A stretch of 6,600 nucleotides of DNA from positions 6,358 through 12,957 of the forward strand of contig WVWW01000280.1 in assembly GCA_011773795.1 (NCBI GenBank), in the 5' to 3' direction. The notes beneath the pieces were generated by a model. The model was given only the letters and a program-made list of their open reading frames with translations, did no database searches and was not told the origin of the DNA. Shown here in pieces: positions 4,725-6,600 of the stretch; position 1 is the stretch's first letter; every line of letters starts with the position of its first letter. The DNA comes from Acidobacteriota bacterium (GTDB lineage: Bacteria > Acidobacteriota > Polarisedimenticolia > Polarisedimenticolales > Polarisedimenticolaceae). The position numbers and the translations under genes were made by a program.

Positions 4725-6600
4725 CCGCAGGCGTCCACGCCGACGACGCGGTAGAACCAGAGCTGGCCGTCGACGAGTACGTCGAGGTCGTCGAAAAGCT
4801 CGCCCGACGTCTCGGATTGCAGCGTGAAGTTGACGTCGGGCTGTCCGGACCGATAGACGCGGTAGGCTTCCGCGCCGAGGGTAGCGGGCCAGGTCAACCG
4901 CGCGTGCGCCCCGTTGACGGTATCCACCACTAACGGAGTCACCTCGTCCGGCCTGACGGCGCGTACCGTGTCGTCGCGCCCCGTCAGGTAGACGGTGTTG
5001 CCGTCGAGGACTCCACCGTTGGCCGGCCCGTCGGAGCAGTTTTCGTCGTTCTCGGCGAAGACGATGTAGTAGAGATCCGTGTCGTCGGGCGCCAGCGTGT
5101 CGGTCCACTGGGTCGTGGAGACGCCGGAAGCAATGAGGTTGCTTGGACGCGGCGTGAAACCCGGCACCGTATCCCGGTAGATCGCGTAGGTACCGACACC
5201 TCCGGTGCCCCAGCTCGCGGCCGGCTGCCAGCTCAGTGTGACACCCGAGTCGGCGCAAGGGTCGTCGTCCACCGCGGAAACCAGGCCCGCAAAGGTCGGT
5301 GTGCCCGCGCAGTTGCCGCAGTCCTCGAGCAGTGGCAGCGAACCGTCACGTAGCGTCAGGTCGTCGATGTTCCAGCCCGCGGCGAACGATCCGGGGATGA
5401 ACGAAGCCTCGCGGAAGCGAATCTGGAGGTTCGGGTTGTTGTCCGCGAGCGCGGAGATGTCGAGCACCGTGTCGGTCCAGTCTGCGTCCGCCTGGCCCGA
5501 GACGAGCGTCTGGTACACCGGGTTCCACGAGCCACTCGAGTCCTTGACGTCGATGTAGGCGAAGCTCCCGTTGGTGACGTTGAGCTTTTTCCTGAACTTG
5601 ATCTCGGTGTTAGCGAACGAGGTCCCGTCGATCATCGGGCTGATCGCCGACTCGTCCGAGAGCGGCTCGAAGTCGCCCGGCCAGACACCCTGCCCGCTGA
5701 GATCGTGGCCCAGGATCCGGGTCCCCGACACGGCCTCGTCGGGATCGCCCGCCCCGCTTCCGAGGCCCATCGGCGGACCGATCTCCCACTCGCCCGACAA
5801 CGCCCACCCCGTGTCGGTCTCGAAGTCGTCGACGTGCAGGACGCCCGGCACGTTCAACGCGTTGAACTCGAACGGCGTACCACCTACATCGGCGGTCGAG
5901 ACGTTGCCGTACGCGTCCGTCGCGACGACCCGAAAGTACACCCGATCGCAGGCCGTGAAGCCGTCGGCCGTGACGCTGTGATCGGTGTCGAAGCCGAGGC
6001 TCGTGTCGATCGAGCCGAGTGCCGGGGTCGAACCCCATTCCAGATCGCTCGTCGCATCCTCGGATGTCAACCAGGAGACGGTGGCGCTCCAGTCCGTCCG
6101 GTTCGAAACGGCGATCGACGAGACCACCGGACCGGCACAGTCGACGTCGACGGTGTCGACGCTCAGCTTCGACCCGCCCGCGCCGTTGTCCTCGTCGAAG
6201 TAAGTTCCCGTGACCCAGTCGCCGTCGGAGGTCTGCAGCACGCCGTCTGCCACTGCGGCGCCGGTTCCGGTCGGAAGCAGGCCGGTGAAGATGCCCGTGT
6301 TCAGCCCGGATTCGGTCAGCGTCACGGGCTCCGGCGTGAGCTCGGTGGTGGAGCTGAGGTAGACCTCGGCCGTCTCGGCGACACCGGGATCGAGGTTGAG
6401 CCCGGCATCGCCGAGGCTGATCGGCACGCCCGAGGTACAGCCGACGGTGTCCGCCTCGAGGATGAGCGTGCCTTCGCCGCAGTCGTGGAGTTGCCCGCCG
6501 GCGTTCGTCAGAGTGGTGAAGGCGTGGTACGCACCTCCGTTGTCGTCGGTGGCAAGATTGCCGAGAGGATCCTCGCTGCCGACCGAATAGAAGTATGAGG
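4709..6600 (-). CDS. Large secreted multi-domain Fn3-type protein, C-terminal part (5' end outside window)
   Basis: The minus-strand frame is open from the right edge to the TGA at 4709-4711, giving 629 visible residues. A GTG at 6427 is internal, because the frame continues upstream with protein-like sequence. Domains by visible residue: end of an Fn3-like domain (1-30, YFYSVGSEDPLGN); a beta domain with TLTESGLNTGIFTG (48-154); an Fn3 domain like the one preceding purple acid phosphatases (155-245, SATVSWLTSEDATSDLEWGS, then VYFRVVATDAYGN); a jelly-roll module (252-421, DDFETDTGWALSGEWEIG to AGWNIDDLTLRDG); a DCGNC linker (426-430); and two further Fn3-like domains (434-529 and 558-629). 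Nine cysteines (40, 54, 154, 217, 427, 430, 448, 521, 624) could form disulfides. It ends directly after the last Fn3 strand (DACGGEGP) with no anchor or sorting tail. Such regions usually trail a secreted protease or adhesin; the catalytic part, if any, is outside the window. Confidence 0.88.
   Translation of the reverse strand, partial: SYFYSVGSEDPLGNLATDDNGGAYHAFTTLTNAGGQLHDCGEGTLILEADTVGCTSGVPISLGDAGLNLDPGVAETAEVYLSSTTELTPEPVTLTESGLNTGIFTGLLPTGTGAAVADGVLQTSDGDWVTGTYFDEDNGAGGSKLSVDTVDVDCAGPVVSSIAVSNRTDWSATVSWLTSEDATSDLEWGSTPALGSIDTSLGFDTDHSVTADGFTACDRVYFRVVATDAYGNVSTADVGGTPFEFNALNVPGVLHVDDFETDTGWALSGEWEIGPPMGLGSGAGDPDEAVSGTRILGHDLSGQGVWPGDFEPLSDESAISPMIDGTSFANTEIKFRKKLNVTNGSFAYIDVKDSSGSWNPVYQTLVSGQADADWTDTVLDISALADNNPNLQIRFREASFIPGSFAAGWNIDDLTLRDGSLPLLEDCGNCAGTPTFAGLVSAVDDDPCADSGVTLSWQPAASWGTGGVGTYAIYRDTVPGFTPRPSNLIASGVSTTQWTDTLAPDDTDLYYIVFAENDENCSDGPANGGVLDGNTVYLTGRDDTVRAVRPDEVTPLVVDTVNGAHARLTWPATLGAEAYRVYRSGQPDVNFTLQSETSGELFDDLDVLVDGQLWFYRVVGVDACGGEGP
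5336..5845 (-). other. Jelly-roll (MAM/carbohydrate-binding-like) domain in the surface protein
   Basis: About 170 residues begin with HVDDFETDTGWALSGEWEIG and end with AGWNIDDLTLRDG. In between are ISPMIDGTSFANTEIKFRKK, SFAYIDVKDSSGSWNPVYQT and LQIRFREASF. The order (an opening DDFE-DTGW, a central strand describing a body in motion such as FAYIDVK, and a closing GWNIDDL) is typical of beta-sandwich modules attached to secreted peptidases such as gingipain-like and immune inhibitor A-like proteins. Its job here would be structural or ligand-binding, not catalytic. Confidence 0.6.
5864..5938 (-). repeat. Fn3 end segment, copy 2 of an internal repeat
   Basis: The segment starting VYFRVVATDAYGN and ending GGTPFEF shares its pattern with the segment at 6515-6595 (YFYSVGSEDPLGN to AYHAFTT): YF, then Val, an acidic residue, GN, T-x-D, GG and a final Phe. 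The two mark the ends of two Fn3-like domains of the same protein, about 220 residues apart. The similarity was seen at protein level only. Confidence 0.55.
6515..6595 (-). repeat. Fn3 end segment, copy 1 of an internal repeat
   Basis: This is the partner of the segment at 5864-5938. It is the tail of an Fn3-like domain whose body lies beyond the right edge of the window, so at least one more domain of this kind precedes the visible part. Confidence 0.55.

Noticed and set aside
4709..6427. GTG at 6427 as the true start of the Fn3 protein
   Set aside because: The same frame stays open to the window edge and encodes domain-like sequence upstream (YFYSVGSEDPLGN and so on). The codon is an internal Val.
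5705..6598. Plus-strand open frame of 297 codons at the right end
   Set aside because: It is Arg/Gly/Val-rich with no motif, while the minus strand reads through clear Fn3 and jelly-roll domains over the same bases.

Overview
The window is GC-rich bacterial DNA with tightly packed genes and many exported proteins. An exported, multi-domain Fn3-type surface protein, a sulfatase-fold enzyme fused to TPRs, and the remains of a zinc-ribbon Ser/Thr kinase of the GLLGRGGMGE type together suggest Acidobacteriota or a related deep-branching phylum. This is an inference from gene content; no rRNA or other marker gene is present.

Layout from left to right. (1) 5-980: two small co-directional genes for exported proteins of unknown function, separated by a strong stem-loop at 467-499. 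The second has no visible Shine-Dalgarno and may be leaderless. (2) 985-1462, minus strand: a decayed Ser/Thr protein kinase gene. Its N-terminal zinc ribbon, glycine-rich loop and kinase subdomain IX survive in three different reading frames, with most of the catalytic domain missing. It converges on the second small gene, and the two stop codons lie in one 10-bp palindrome. (3) 1543-4690, plus strand: a likely two-gene operon with a 46-nt gap, encoding an exported metal-dependent amidohydrolase (imidazolonepropionase/Xaa-Pro dipeptidase type) and an exported sulfatase/phosphodiesterase-fold enzyme with a C-terminal TPR domain. (4) 4709-6600, minus strand: the C-terminal 629 residues of a large secreted protein built from Fn3-like and other beta-sandwich domains. 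It converges on the sulfatase-like gene with an 18-nt gap and runs off the right edge of the window.

The intact genes all encode exported or presumed exported proteins, which fits a periplasmic or extracellular scavenging lifestyle, but nothing in the sequence links them into one pathway. I see no CRISPR array, tRNA, rRNA, insertion sequence or defence system. The most notable points are the collapsed kinase gene and the Thr, instead of Cys or Ser, at the presumed nucleophile position of the sulfatase-fold enzyme. I found no convincing previously undescribed system here.
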